From assembly GCA_029212955.1 (NCBI GenBank), contig JARGOW010000116.1, positions 1 through 8,963 on the forward strand: a DNA stretch of 8,963 bases, given 5' to 3'. This DNA is from Planctomycetota bacterium. GTDB lineage: Bacteria > Planctomycetota > UBA1135 > GCA-002686595. Below, in pieces: positions 1 through 6,646 of this stretch (positions are counted from its first letter, which is position 1; every line of letters starts with the position of its first letter). The translations under genes were made by a program, and so were the position numbers. The notes beneath the pieces were generated by a model. That model was given only the letters and a program-made list of their open reading frames with translations. It did not search any database and had not been told where the DNA came from.

Positions 1-37
1 CAAAGCCGCCGCCAAGAAGACCCCTGCCAAGGCCTAG
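1..37 (+). CDS. 3' end of a Lys/Ala-rich protein (partial)
   Basis: The window opens inside a reading frame whose last eleven residues are K-A-A-A-K-K-T-P-A-K-A, followed by TAG at 35-37. Short Ala/Lys/Pro repeats of this kind form basic, disordered C-terminal tails on bacterial nucleic-acid-binding proteins, such as histone H1-like proteins, HU with a tail, or topoisomerase I tails. That family knowledge suggests a DNA- or RNA-binding protein. Only the tail is visible, so no function can be assigned. The frame is supported by its composition, and by the strong hairpin that follows the stop codon within 25 bases, as expected at the end of a transcript. The gene is on the same strand as alaS. 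Confidence 0.55.
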   Translation, partial: KAAAKKTPAKA

Positions 38-61
38 CCAACCGCACGTGATTCCTTTCCA

Positions 62-98
62 AGCAGGGGCTGCCCGATCCGTTCAGGCAGCCCCTGCT
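62..98 (+). terminator. Perfect 13-bp hairpin, probable terminator of the upstream gene
   Basis: Arms 62-74 and 86-98 are perfectly complementary over 13 bp and enclose an 11-nt loop. The hairpin starts 24 nt after the stop codon at 35-37. No T-tract follows it (AAATTAAC comes next), so it is not a textbook intrinsic terminator. It may act with Rho, work as a U-less terminator, or protect the 3' end of the mRNA. Position and strength favour a transcript end. Confidence 0.6.
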
Positions 99-218
99 AA
101 ATTAACGGCCTCCGGATTCCGGGCCGCGACCGCGTGCAGAGGCCCAACCCCTGTGGGCCAAGCCATGGAAGCAACCGGTGGCGCCGGGCCCACGACCCCC
201 GAAGATAAAAGCGGAGTA

Positions 219-247
219 TTGGAGGAACGCGGGCATTGGCATAGGAT
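219..247 (+). promoter_or_regulatory. Possible alaS promoter
   Basis: TTGGAG at 219-224 and TAGGAT at 242-247 are separated by exactly 17 bp, the ideal sigma-70 spacing. The matches are modest (3 of 6 at -35 and 4 of 6 at -10). Transcription would start near 254 and leave a leader of about 50 nt before the ATG at 306. The -10 box overlaps an in-frame ATG at 246, so if the promoter is real that upstream start cannot be used. Weak call resting mainly on spacing and position. Confidence 0.35.
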
Positions 248-305
248 GCTGGCCCCGTGCTGGGCGAATCCAGCATTTCTGAACCCGTACAGCCCCCCTG
301 TGGCC

Positions 306-2981
306 ATGTCTGAACTTCCGCCGTCCTTTCCCTCATCCCAAGCCGTTCGTCAAAGTTTCCTCGACTTTTTCGCGGCCCAGGACCACCGCGTGGTGCCCTC
401 CTCGCCGGTGTTCCCCCAGGACGACCCGACCCTGTTGTTCATGAACGCGGGAATGAACCAGTTTAAGGACGTGTTCCTCGGCACGGGTACGCGCGACTAC
501 AGCCGCGCCGTGGACTCGCAAAAATGCATCCGCGTCCAGGGCAAGCACAACGACCTGGAAGAGGTGGGAGTGGACACGTACCACCACACCTTTTTCGAAA
601 TGCTCGGCAACTGGTCCTTCGGCGATTACTTCAAGAAGGAGGCCATCATTTGGCACTGGGACCTGCTGACCAAGGTTTGGAAGCTCCCCAAAGAACGACT
701 GTGGGTCACCGTGTTCGCTGGAGACGAGGGCGACGGCCTGGAAGTGGACGAAGAAGCCGAAAAGCTATGGCTCAAACTCACCGACGTGGACCCCACGCAC
801 ATCCTACGTTGCGGCAAGAAGGACACCTTCTGGGAGATGGGGGAGACCGGGCCCTGCGGACCGTGCTCGGAGATCCACATCGACCGGGGCGGCCCGGACG
901 ATGACCCCGCCGATGGCGCCAACCCGGACATCGGTGTCAACGCGGACAACGAGCGCTTCATCGAACTCTGCAACCTGGTGTTCATGCAATTCAACCGACT
1001 GGATGACGGGAGCCTCAGGCCCCTTCCCGCAGGTTGCATTGACACGGGCATGGGCTTTGAGCGCGTGCTCTCCGTGCTGCAAGGCAAGAGTTCCAACTAC
1101 GACACGGACCTGTTCACGCCCATCTTCGACGAGCTTTCGCAAATCGCTGGGCACGAATACGGCACCGATGAAAAGAAAGACATCGCCTTCCGCGTTTGCG
1201 CCGACCACGTGCGTGCCGTGACCAGCGCCCTGTCCGATGGCGCCTTGCCCTCCAACGAAGGCCGTGGCTACGTGCTGCGCCGCCTGATCCGTCGCGCCTC
1301 GCGTTACGGCCTGCAAACCCTCGGCCTGGAAGAGCCCTTCCTGTACCGCTTGATCGCCCCGGTCATCGGTGTGCTAGGGGATGCTTTCCCCGAGATGAAG
1401 GCACGCCGGGAGCACGTGGAGCTCATCATGCGGTCGGAGGAAGAGTCCTTCCGACGCACGCTGCAGCGCGGAATCGTGCAATTCGACAAACTCACCAACG
1501 GACTCAAGTCGGGGGACACCCTTGAGGGGGTAGCCGCCTACGAGCTCTACGCCACCTATGGTTTCCCCCAGGATCTGGTGGAGCTGATGGCATCCGAACG
1601 CGATCTCTCCTTGGACACGAGTGGTTGGGAAAAGGCCAAGAAAGCCCACAGCGAAGTCAGCAAAAGCGAAGGCCGTTTCAAACAACTGCTGTCCGCGGAA
1701 CAGGTCAGCGATCTGAAGCCCACGGTCTCCACGTATGCCGACTGCGGATCAACCCGGCTCAGACTGGACACAAAATTGAGCGCCACATTCCCCGATGACG
1801 GCAAAGGCGAACGCTGGATCCTGGAGAGTTCCCCGTTCTATGCGGAGGGAGGCGGCCAGGTGGGCGACACCGGACGCCTGCTCGACACGGAGGGCAACCC
1901 AGTCTTTGATGTCACCGACACCAAGCGCATCGGCGACATCGTCGTGCACATGGGCAAGCCCTTGCAAAGCGTGCAAGTCGGCCAAGGATTGATCGCGGAA
2001 GTGGACGGCGAACGCAGGGCACGCACCCAGGCCAACCACACGGCCACGCACCTCCTGCATAAGGCCCTTCAAGAGGTTCTTGGCGACCACGTGACCCAAC
2101 AGGGATCCCACGTGGGCCCGGAGCGCTTGCGTTTCGACTTCAGCCAACCCAAGGGCCTCACGCCCGAACAATTGGCCCAGGTGGAATCCAAGGTCAACGC
2201 GCAAATCCTGCGCAACCAACCGGTGTATACCACCCTGGAATCCTTCGATGGCGCCAAGGCCCGCGGGGTCATGGCTCTCTTCGGCGAAAAGTACGGGGAC
2301 GAGGTTCGCGTGGTCGACGTGGGCGGCTGGTCCCTGGAATTGTGCGGAGGAACCCACGTTTCGTCGGGCGGCGACATCGGCCCGTTCGTCATTGTGACCG
2401 AGAGAGCCATCCAGGCTGGAGTGCGCCGCATCGAGGCCTTGACCCATGAGGGCGCGCTCGAGCACATCGCCACCGTGCGCGGCCTCTTGGCCGACACGGC
2501 CCGCAACCTGAAGGTCAAGGAAGAGGAATTGCCCGAGCGGGTGAGCACACTGGTCAAGGACCTCAAGAAGGCCAAGAAGGCGGGGAGCCAAAAGGCTAGC
2601 GGGGATGTGGGAGCCGTCTTCGAAGCTATCAAGACCAAGCTCGCAGAGCGTGCCGGCGTGCCCTCAGGAATCTTCGACCTACCCGAAATGGACGGGGACG
2701 GACTGCGCGCCCTGGGCGAGCGGGTCGGCTCATTGGGACCCGACCTTGCCCTGGTCCTGCTGGGCCGGGCAGGGGACAAGGTTCCCTTCCTGGTACTTTC
2801 CCGGGGCCAGGCCCTGGAAAAAGGCCTTAAAGCTGGTGTGGTCGCCAAAGCCATGGCCAAGGTGCTCGGTGGGGGTGGCGGAGGCCGCCCCGAATCGGCC
2901 CAGGGCCAGGGAATGAAGGCGGACGCCGCCCCGGAGGCCCTTGCCGCCGCGGAAGAGGTCCTGGCAGCCAGCCTGTCCTGA
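306..2981 (+). CDS. alaS: Alanyl-tRNA synthetase
   Basis: Cytoplasmic class II synthetase of 891 residues (family about 875) that charges tRNA-Ala and hydrolyses mischarged Ser- and Gly-tRNA-Ala. The catalytic domain shows K80-H-N-D, H93-H-T-F-F-E-M, the stretch F175-W-E-M-G-E-T-G-P-C-G-P-C, and motif 3 as D246-T-G-M-G-F-E-R. The editing domain carries the metal-binding pairs H578-T-A-T-H582 and C680-G-G-T-H684. The H578-C680 distance of 102 residues matches the E. coli enzyme as I remember it. The C-Ala domain ends with six glycines (855-860) followed by R-P-E-S-A-Q-G. The frame stays open upstream to 48, with ATGs at 165 and 246, but ATG 306 puts the start just before the conserved helix V-R-Q-S-F-L-D-F-F, as in relatives. 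A longer product would have to translate through the hairpin at 62-98. No Shine-Dalgarno precedes ATG 306. The gene has its own terminator downstream. Confidence 0.97.
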   Translation: MSELPPSFPSSQAVRQSFLDFFAAQDHRVVPSSPVFPQDDPTLLFMNAGMNQFKDVFLGTGTRDYSRAVDSQKCIRVQGKHNDLEEVGVDTYHHTFFEMLGNWSFGDYFKKEAIIWHWDLLTKVWKLPKERLWVTVFAGDEGDGLEVDEEAEKLWLKLTDVDPTHILRCGKKDTFWEMGETGPCGPCSEIHIDRGGPDDDPADGANPDIGVNADNERFIELCNLVFMQFNRLDDGSLRPLPAGCIDTGMGFERVLSVLQGKSSNYDTDLFTPIFDELSQIAGHEYGTDEKKDIAFRVCADHVRAVTSALSDGALPSNEGRGYVLRRLIRRASRYGLQTLGLEEPFLYRLIAPVIGVLGDAFPEMKARREHVELIMRSEEESFRRTLQRGIVQFDKLTNGLKSGDTLEGVAAYELYATYGFPQDLVELMASERDLSLDTSGWEKAKKAHSEVSKSEGRFKQLLSAEQVSDLKPTVSTYADCGSTRLRLDTKLSATFPDDGKGERWILESSPFYAEGGGQVGDTGRLLDTEGNPVFDVTDTKRIGDIVVHMGKPLQSVQVGQGLIAEVDGERRARTQANHTATHLLHKALQEVLGDHVTQQGSHVGPERLRFDFSQPKGLTPEQLAQVESKVNAQILRNQPVYTTLESFDGAKARGVMALFGEKYGDEVRVVDVGGWSLELCGGTHVSSGGDIGPFVIVTERAIQAGVRRIEALTHEGALEHIATVRGLLADTARNLKVKEEELPERVSTLVKDLKKAKKAGSQKASGDVGAVFEAIKTKLAERAGVPSGIFDLPEMDGDGLRALGERVGSLGPDLALVLLGRAGDKVPFLVLSRGQALEKGLKAGVVAKAMAKVLGGGGGGRPESAQGQGMKADAAPEALAAAEEVLAASLS

Positions 2982-3002
2982 CCCCGGTCCCACGGTTCCC
3001 AT

Positions 3003-3036
3003 CCTGGGTCCGATTGGCCCGGATCCCAGGTTTTTT
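3003..3036 (+). terminator. Intrinsic terminator after alaS
   Basis: The left arm 3003-3012 pairs with the right arm 3020-3030, giving 6 bp plus 4 bp with one bulged T at 3024 and a 7-nt loop at 3013-3019. Six Ts (3031-3036) follow directly. It starts 22 nt after the alaS stop. This is the only hairpin in the window with a true T-tract, so alaS and the rpmF cluster are very likely separate transcription units. Confidence 0.88.
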
Positions 3037-3056
3037 GATCTCAAAAGCGCCTCCCA

Positions 3057-3085
3057 TTGACTCGCGGGACGGGGGGCGCTATGTT
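3057..3085 (+). promoter_or_regulatory. Sigma-70-type promoter of the rpmF-plsX-fab cluster
   Basis: TTGACT at 3057-3062 (5 of 6 to consensus) and TATGTT at 3080-3085 (4 of 6) lie 17 bp apart, starting 20 bases after the alaS terminator. The predicted start near 3092 leaves a leader of about 70 nt before rpmF. The spacer is extremely GC-rich and includes a run of six Gs at 3071-3076. A small 5-bp stem (3100-3104 with 3110-3114) lies in the leader. This is the strongest promoter candidate in the window and the natural driver of the whole cluster. Confidence 0.75.
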
Positions 3086-3161
3086 TCCCCGCTTATCCCG
3101 ACCTAATCCAGGTCCCACGAGCCCCACCGGGCAACCCAGACAACTCTCACCCAACGGTTCC

Positions 3162-3368
3162 ATGGCCCACCCCAAACGACGCATCTCCAAGTCCCGCAAG
3201 CGCATGAAGCGTTCCCACTTGGGTCTTGATGAGCAGGCCACCCAGAAGGACCCCCGTTCCAACGCCCTGACCCGTCCCCATCGCGTCAACGAAAAGGAGT
3301 CCACCCACTACGGATTCCAAAAAGGTGGCGACGGCGGCTTCGAGGTCTTTGAGCGCGAAGACTTCTAG
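3162..3368 (+). CDS. rpmF: 50S ribosomal protein L32, cysteine-free form
   Basis: A 68-residue basic protein beginning M-A-H-P-K-R-R-I-S-K-S-R-K-R, the family signature of L32, followed by the conserved R-P-H-R-V segment. L32 is a small component of the 50S subunit. Many L32 proteins bind zinc through four cysteines around this segment. Here there are none; Asp, Asn and other residues stand in their places, so this is a C-minus, zinc-independent form. The last residues (G-D-G-G-F-E-V-F-E-R-E-D-F) form an acidic, aromatic tail that is unusual for such a basic protein. ATG 3162 is chosen because the conserved N-terminus starts there. The frame is open back to 3057, but that stretch overlaps the promoter. 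No Shine-Dalgarno is visible. The gene lies directly before plsX, the widespread rpmF-plsX arrangement, but the DUF177 (yceD) gene often found upstream of rpmF is absent. Confidence 0.93.
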   Translation: MAHPKRRISKSRKRMKRSHLGLDEQATQKDPRSNALTRPHRVNEKESTHYGFQKGGDGGFEVFEREDF

Positions 3369-3375
3369 TTTGCAC

Positions 3376-3398
3376 GGGTCCAGGCATTTGCCTGACCC
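3376..3398 (+). other. Intercistronic hairpin between rpmF and plsX
   Basis: Arms 3376-3385 and 3390-3398 form a 9-bp GC-rich stem with one bulged C and a 4-nt ATTT loop. The stem ends 9 nt before the plsX ATG. No T-tract follows. It starts 8 nt after the rpmF stop, where it could protect the rpmF end from 3' exonucleases, attenuate transcription, or restrict ribosome access to plsX. The structure is directly visible; the role is inferred. Confidence 0.6.
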
Positions 3399-3407
3399 AC
3401 AAAACCT

Positions 3408-4424
3408 ATGAGCAAGACACGTATCGGGCTCGATGTTTTGGGCGGCGACCACGCCCCTGAAACCATCCTCAAGGGTGCCCTGGCGGCTGTCGACTCCTCG
3501 GCGGAGAATCCCATTCGTCCCGATCGCATTGTGCTGTTCGGCGACGAAGCGGATATCGAAAGCGGATTGAAGGACCTGGGTGGAAACCCGGGTTTCGTCA
3601 TTTCCCACGCGCCCGAGGCCATCGGCATGGAAGAAAAGCCCGCCCAGGCTTTGCGATCCAAGCGCAAGTCCTCCATCTCCCTCGGCACCAAAGCCGTGCG
3701 AGCCGATGAAACCGGCGCCTTTGTCAGCATGGGCAACACCGGCGCTGTCGTCGGTGCCGCCACGCTAATGCTTGGCACCCTTCCCGGTGTTCGCCGTCCC
3801 GGAATCGCCGTCACCCAGCACCTGGTGGGACGGCCCGTCACGGTTCTCGACATGGGGGCCAACACGGCTCCCAAACCCGAGGACCTGCTGGCCTATGGGG
3901 TCATGGGTGACATCCTGCAGCGGGACTGCATGGGTGTGGAAAGCCCTCGCTTGGGCCTCCTCAATATCGGCGAAGAGGAGTCCAAGGGCACCGATTTGCT
4001 CCAACAAGCCTATGGCCTCCTGAAAGAGAGCGGCCTGAACTTCGTAGGCAACGTGGAAGGTGGCGACATATTCAAGGACCACGCGGACGTCATTTTGACC
4101 GATGGCTTCACCGGCAATGTGGTGCTCAAACTCATGGAAGGCATGGCCTCATTCATGATGAAGCGCCTGGTGGGGGAGCTCCAAAACCAGGGGGTTCCCA
4201 TCGAACCTGCGGTCCTGGGCGGCATGGCCCGCAGCATTGATTCGTCGGAATATGGCGGAGCCCTGCTACTCGGCGTAGATGGCGTGGTCATCATCGGCCA
4301 CGGCAGTTCGGACGCCCGTGCGGTCAAGAACGCCCTGGATCTGGCGGCAAAGGCCCTCGACACCCACATCAACCAAGACATCGTGAAGGGCTTGCAGTCC
4401 GCAGGCGCCACCGCGGCGGAATAG
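3408..4424 (+). CDS. plsX: Phosphate acyltransferase PlsX
   Basis: PlsX converts long-chain acyl-ACP and phosphate to acyl-phosphate, which PlsY uses to acylate glycerol-3-phosphate. It is a peripheral membrane enzyme linking fatty-acid synthesis to phospholipids. The protein has 338 residues, a normal length. Signatures in order are the N-terminal L-D-V-L-G-G-D (usually D-x-M-G-G-D, here Leu for Met), V106-S-M-G-N-T-G-A, L147-D-M-G-A-N, N186-I-G-E-E-E-S-K-G, then G-N-V-E-G-G-D, D232-G-F-T-G-N-V-V-L-K, and Y-G-G-A-L-L-L-G with I-I-G-H-G-S-S. ATG 3408 begins right at the family N-terminus; no Shine-Dalgarno is visible. It starts 39 nt after rpmF with a hairpin between, and is probably co-transcribed with it. 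Confidence 0.96.
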   Translation: MSKTRIGLDVLGGDHAPETILKGALAAVDSSAENPIRPDRIVLFGDEADIESGLKDLGGNPGFVISHAPEAIGMEEKPAQALRSKRKSSISLGTKAVRADETGAFVSMGNTGAVVGAATLMLGTLPGVRRPGIAVTQHLVGRPVTVLDMGANTAPKPEDLLAYGVMGDILQRDCMGVESPRLGLLNIGEEESKGTDLLQQAYGLLKESGLNFVGNVEGGDIFKDHADVILTDGFTGNVVLKLMEGMASFMMKRLVGELQNQGVPIEPAVLGGMARSIDSSEYGGALLLGVDGVVIIGHGSSDARAVKNALDLAAKALDTHINQDIVKGLQSAGATAAE

Positions 4425-4440
4425 GCACCAGGGCCGTTCC

Positions 4441-4466
4441 CCTTCCCGGGACCAGCCCCGGATAGG
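4441..4466 (+). other. Imperfect hairpin in the plsX-fabH gap
   Basis: In the 183-nt gap after plsX, 4446-4450 (CCGGG) pairs with 4457-4461 (CCCGG) around a 6-nt loop. After a 2x2 mismatch, 4441-4443 pairs with 4464-4466. No T-tract follows. It may be a weak transcript end or a processing site. Nothing else in the gap looks coding. Confidence 0.35.
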
Positions 4467-4486
4467 AAACCCCATACCAGCGAGGT

Positions 4487-4518
4487 TTGGGGCAACCGCC
4501 GCGCTCTTGGGCTACCAT
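4487..4518 (+). promoter_or_regulatory. Possible internal promoter before fabH
   Basis: TTGGGG (4487-4492) and TACCAT (4513-4518) are separated by 20 bp, longer than ideal. The -10-like box has the context GCTAnnnT followed by a C-rich stretch, similar to the boxes before rpmF (3080) and fabG (6641). The size of the gap fits an internal start. Weak call; transcription would leave a leader of about 80 nt. Confidence 0.25.
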
Positions 4519-4607
4519 GCCCGCGCACCCCCTGGACCTCCCGCTGCACCCGGCGAGTCCGAACCACCGCCCCATGGCCGCCAGCCGGCCCCAAAGATCA
4601 AAGGACC

Positions 4608-5597
4608 ATGAAGGAAATGATTCGTGTTGGAATCGCTGGCACAGGCTCCTGCCTGCCCGACCGCGTGATGAAGAATGATGACTTCGTCAAGATGGTGGAC
4701 ACCAACGATGAGTGGATCACCCAGCGAACGGGGATCAAGGAACGACGTTGGGTCGAGGACGGGCAGGACTGCTCGCATCTATCGATAGAAGCCGCCAAGC
4801 GCGCCCTGGACAACGCGGGCCTGAAGCCCGAGGACCTGGACCTGATCGTGGTGGGCACGCTCACCGCCGATTACCTGATGCCGTCCTGCGCGGTCATGGT
4901 GCAGACCGCCCTGGGCGCCAAGAATGCGGGAGCGTTCGACGTGGCCTCGGCCTGCACGGGCTTTCTCACCGCTTTGCAAGTGGCTGAATCCTTCGTGGCT
5001 TCCGGCCGCGCAAAGCGCGTACTGGCCATCGGAGCGGAAACTCTCTCACGCTACCTGGACAAGAAGGATCGGGCCTCGGTCATTCTGTTCGGTGATGGCG
5101 CCGGTGCGGCGATCGTCACGTCCTACGAGGAATGCCAACAGGGCGAGTTGCTGGGCAACATTCTGGGATCCGACGGGTCGGGGTACGAGTTCATCCACAT
5201 CCCCACGGGCGGAGCCAAGCATCCCCACGATCATCCCGAATACGATCGGGACAATCACTTCATCCGCCTCAAGGGTCGCGAGGTGTACCGCTTTGCGGTG
5301 AGCACCATGGCCTCGCTGATGAAGGAGATCACCAAGGACTACGACCCCGACGATGTGGCCCTCGTCGTTCCCCACCAGGTGAATATGCGTATCATCGAGA
5401 ATGCCATGGAAAGGGTGGGCTGGGGCCGGGAACGTGTATTCCTCAACATCCAACACTACGGCAACACCTCCGCCGCATCGATTCCCATCGCCCTGGATGA
5501 AGCCCACCGCGGTGGCCACTTCGTCAAAGGCAAGCTCGTCGTCATGGTGGCTTTTGGCGCTGGCCTGACCTGGGGCGCTTCCCTCATGCGCTGGTAA
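4608..5597 (+). CDS. fabH: Beta-ketoacyl-ACP synthase III (FabH)
   Basis: FabH starts fatty-acid synthesis by condensing a short acyl-CoA, usually acetyl-CoA, with malonyl-ACP. The protein has 329 residues (family about 317-335). The thiolase-fold catalytic triad is complete: C116 in D-V-A-S-A-C-T-G-F, H256 in P-H-Q-V-N, and N286 in Y-G-N-T-S-A-A-S-I-P. The H-N spacing of 30 equals that of E. coli FabH. Also present are N-D-E-W-I-T-Q-R-T-G-I near the N-terminus, G-D-G-A-G-A, and the terminal W-G-A-S-L-M-R-W. Two starts are possible: ATG 4608, preceded by AAAGGA only 2 nt away, or ATG 4617, three codons later (M-I-R-V-G-I-A-G-T-G). I chose the longer one, but the shorter aligns equally well. 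Substrate preference (acetyl or branched) cannot be read reliably. fabD follows after 17 nt, so the two are surely co-transcribed. Confidence 0.96.
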   Translation: MKEMIRVGIAGTGSCLPDRVMKNDDFVKMVDTNDEWITQRTGIKERRWVEDGQDCSHLSIEAAKRALDNAGLKPEDLDLIVVGTLTADYLMPSCAVMVQTALGAKNAGAFDVASACTGFLTALQVAESFVASGRAKRVLAIGAETLSRYLDKKDRASVILFGDGAGAAIVTSYEECQQGELLGNILGSDGSGYEFIHIPTGGAKHPHDHPEYDRDNHFIRLKGREVYRFAVSTMASLMKEITKDYDPDDVALVVPHQVNMRIIENAMERVGWGRERVFLNIQHYGNTSAASIPIALDEAHRGGHFVKGKLVVMVAFGAGLTWGASLMRW

Positions 5598-5614
5598 ACC
5601 CGGACCCCATCCCC

Positions 5615-6583
5615 ATGACACTCTCAGAAACAATGAACGGCGCTGCCCTGATCATGCCCGGGCAAGGTGCCCAGTTCGAAGGCATGGGCCAGGCCTGGGC
5701 CGAAGCCTTTGACGTGGCCAAGGAGACTTGGGCCGAGGCCGACGAGGTTCTCGGCTTCTCCTTGAGCGAAGCCTGCTGGTCCTCCGGGGATCAGGTCAAC
5801 CGCACGGATATCGCCCAGCCGGGAATCTTCACCACCAGCGTGGCCATCCTCCGGGTGCTGGAATCCCAGGGTCTCGACCTGTCGAAGGCTCCTTTCGCTG
5901 CCGGCCTTTCCCTTGGCGAATACACCGCCCTTTGGGCCGCTGGCGTGCTCACCTTCGCCGACGGCCTGCGCCTGGTGCGCCTACGAGGCTCCGCCATGCA
6001 GGACGCCGCCGACGCCATCCCCAGCGGAATGCTGAGCCTGATGGGCGCCAACGAGGAACAAGCCGCCGCCCTGGCCGCGGTGGGGGCCAACCACGGCATC
6101 TGCCAAGTGGCCAATCTCAACGGACCCGGCCAGGTGATTCTATCCGGCGAATTCGCGGGCTTGGACGCCGCGGCCGAAGCGGCCAAGGAGCACGGCGTGC
6201 GCCGTACCCGCAAGCTGGTCGTGGCCGGAGGATTCCACTCCGAATGCATGCGCCCGGCCGCCGATCGGCTCCAAGCCGCCCTGGACGACACGCCCACCCA
6301 ACCCGCACGCATCCCGGTGCTGTCCAATGTGACCGCCCAGACCTCCAGCGACCCGGCCGTGCTCAAGCAGCAATTGGCCACCCAGGTCTGCGCTCCCGTG
6401 CTCTGGGAGCGGTCCATGAATTGGGCCCTGGGACAGGGCGATGGGGGCTCGGAACCCGCCGTCCGGAGCTTCCTGGAACCGGGTCCTGGCACGATTCTGG
6501 CCGGAATCATGCGCAAAATCGACGCGGACGCCACCGTGATTTCCGTGGCTACCCCTGCAGATCTACAGGCCCAAGAGGCCTGA
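5615..6583 (+). CDS. fabD: Malonyl-CoA:ACP transacylase (FabD)
   Basis: FabD moves the malonyl group from malonyl-CoA to ACP, supplying the extender for FabH and FabF. The protein has 322 residues. It shows M-P-G-Q-G-A-Q-F-E-G-M near the start (family F-P-G-Q-G-S-Q-x-x-G-M), the nucleophile S99 in A-G-L-S-L-G-E-Y-T-A-L, an Arg in V-R-L-R-G-S-A-M-Q, and H208 in G-G-F-H-S-E-C-M-R-P-A. The S-H distance of 109 equals that of E. coli FabD. The residue before the nucleophile is Leu instead of the usual His (G-H-S-x-G-E); I recall the same variant from planctomycete FabD. ATG 5633, six codons later, is an alternative start and would put the P-G-Q-G motif at exactly the E. coli distance from the N-terminus. 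Neither start has a Shine-Dalgarno. The 92-nt gap to fabG contains a dyad and promoter-like boxes. Confidence 0.95.
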   Translation: MTLSETMNGAALIMPGQGAQFEGMGQAWAEAFDVAKETWAEADEVLGFSLSEACWSSGDQVNRTDIAQPGIFTTSVAILRVLESQGLDLSKAPFAAGLSLGEYTALWAAGVLTFADGLRLVRLRGSAMQDAADAIPSGMLSLMGANEEQAAALAAVGANHGICQVANLNGPGQVILSGEFAGLDAAAEAAKEHGVRRTRKLVVAGGFHSECMRPAADRLQAALDDTPTQPARIPVLSNVTAQTSSDPAVLKQQLATQVCAPVLWERSMNWALGQGDGGSEPAVRSFLEPGPGTILAGIMRKIDADATVISVATPADLQAQEA

Positions 6584-6603
6584 ATCGCCTATTGCACAGT
6601 CTT

Positions 6604-6622
6604 CCGCAGCCAAAGGTTGCGG
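6604..6622 (+). other. Dyad/hairpin between fabD and fabG
   Basis: Arms 6604-6611 and 6615-6622 are complementary over 8 positions with one G-T wobble, and the loop is AAA. The right arm overlaps the possible -35 box TTGCGG (6617-6622). As RNA it would be a stable hairpin 20 nt after the fabD stop. As DNA it would be a candidate operator. No T-tract follows. Confidence 0.5.
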
Positions 6623-6646
6623 CGGAGCGTGCCCGATGGCTATCTT
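6617..6646 (+). promoter_or_regulatory. Possible internal promoter before fabG
   Basis: TTGCGG (6617-6622) and TATCTT (6641-6646) are 18 bp apart. The -10 box sits in GGCTATCTTGCACCCC, similar to the rpmF promoter context. The predicted start near 6653 would give a leader of only about 23 nt before the fabG TTG. Plausible as a secondary promoter for fabG-acpP-fabF, but unproven. Confidence 0.4.

Noticed and set aside
48..305. In-frame extension of alaS upstream to GTG 48, or to the ATGs at 165 or 246
   Set aside because: AlaRS proteins begin only a few residues before the conserved first helix, which fits ATG 306. The extension contains the 13-bp hairpin and the possible promoter, and its composition is unlike the rest of the protein.
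1749..2591. Long open frame (280 codons) on the minus strand within alaS
   Set aside because: It lies antisense to strongly conserved alaS codons in GC-rich DNA, where such shadows are common; it shows no recognisable motifs.
4509..4522. GGGC/GCCC stem around 4513-4518 before fabH as a terminator
   Set aside because: Only 4 bp with no T-tract; likely chance in GC-rich sequence.
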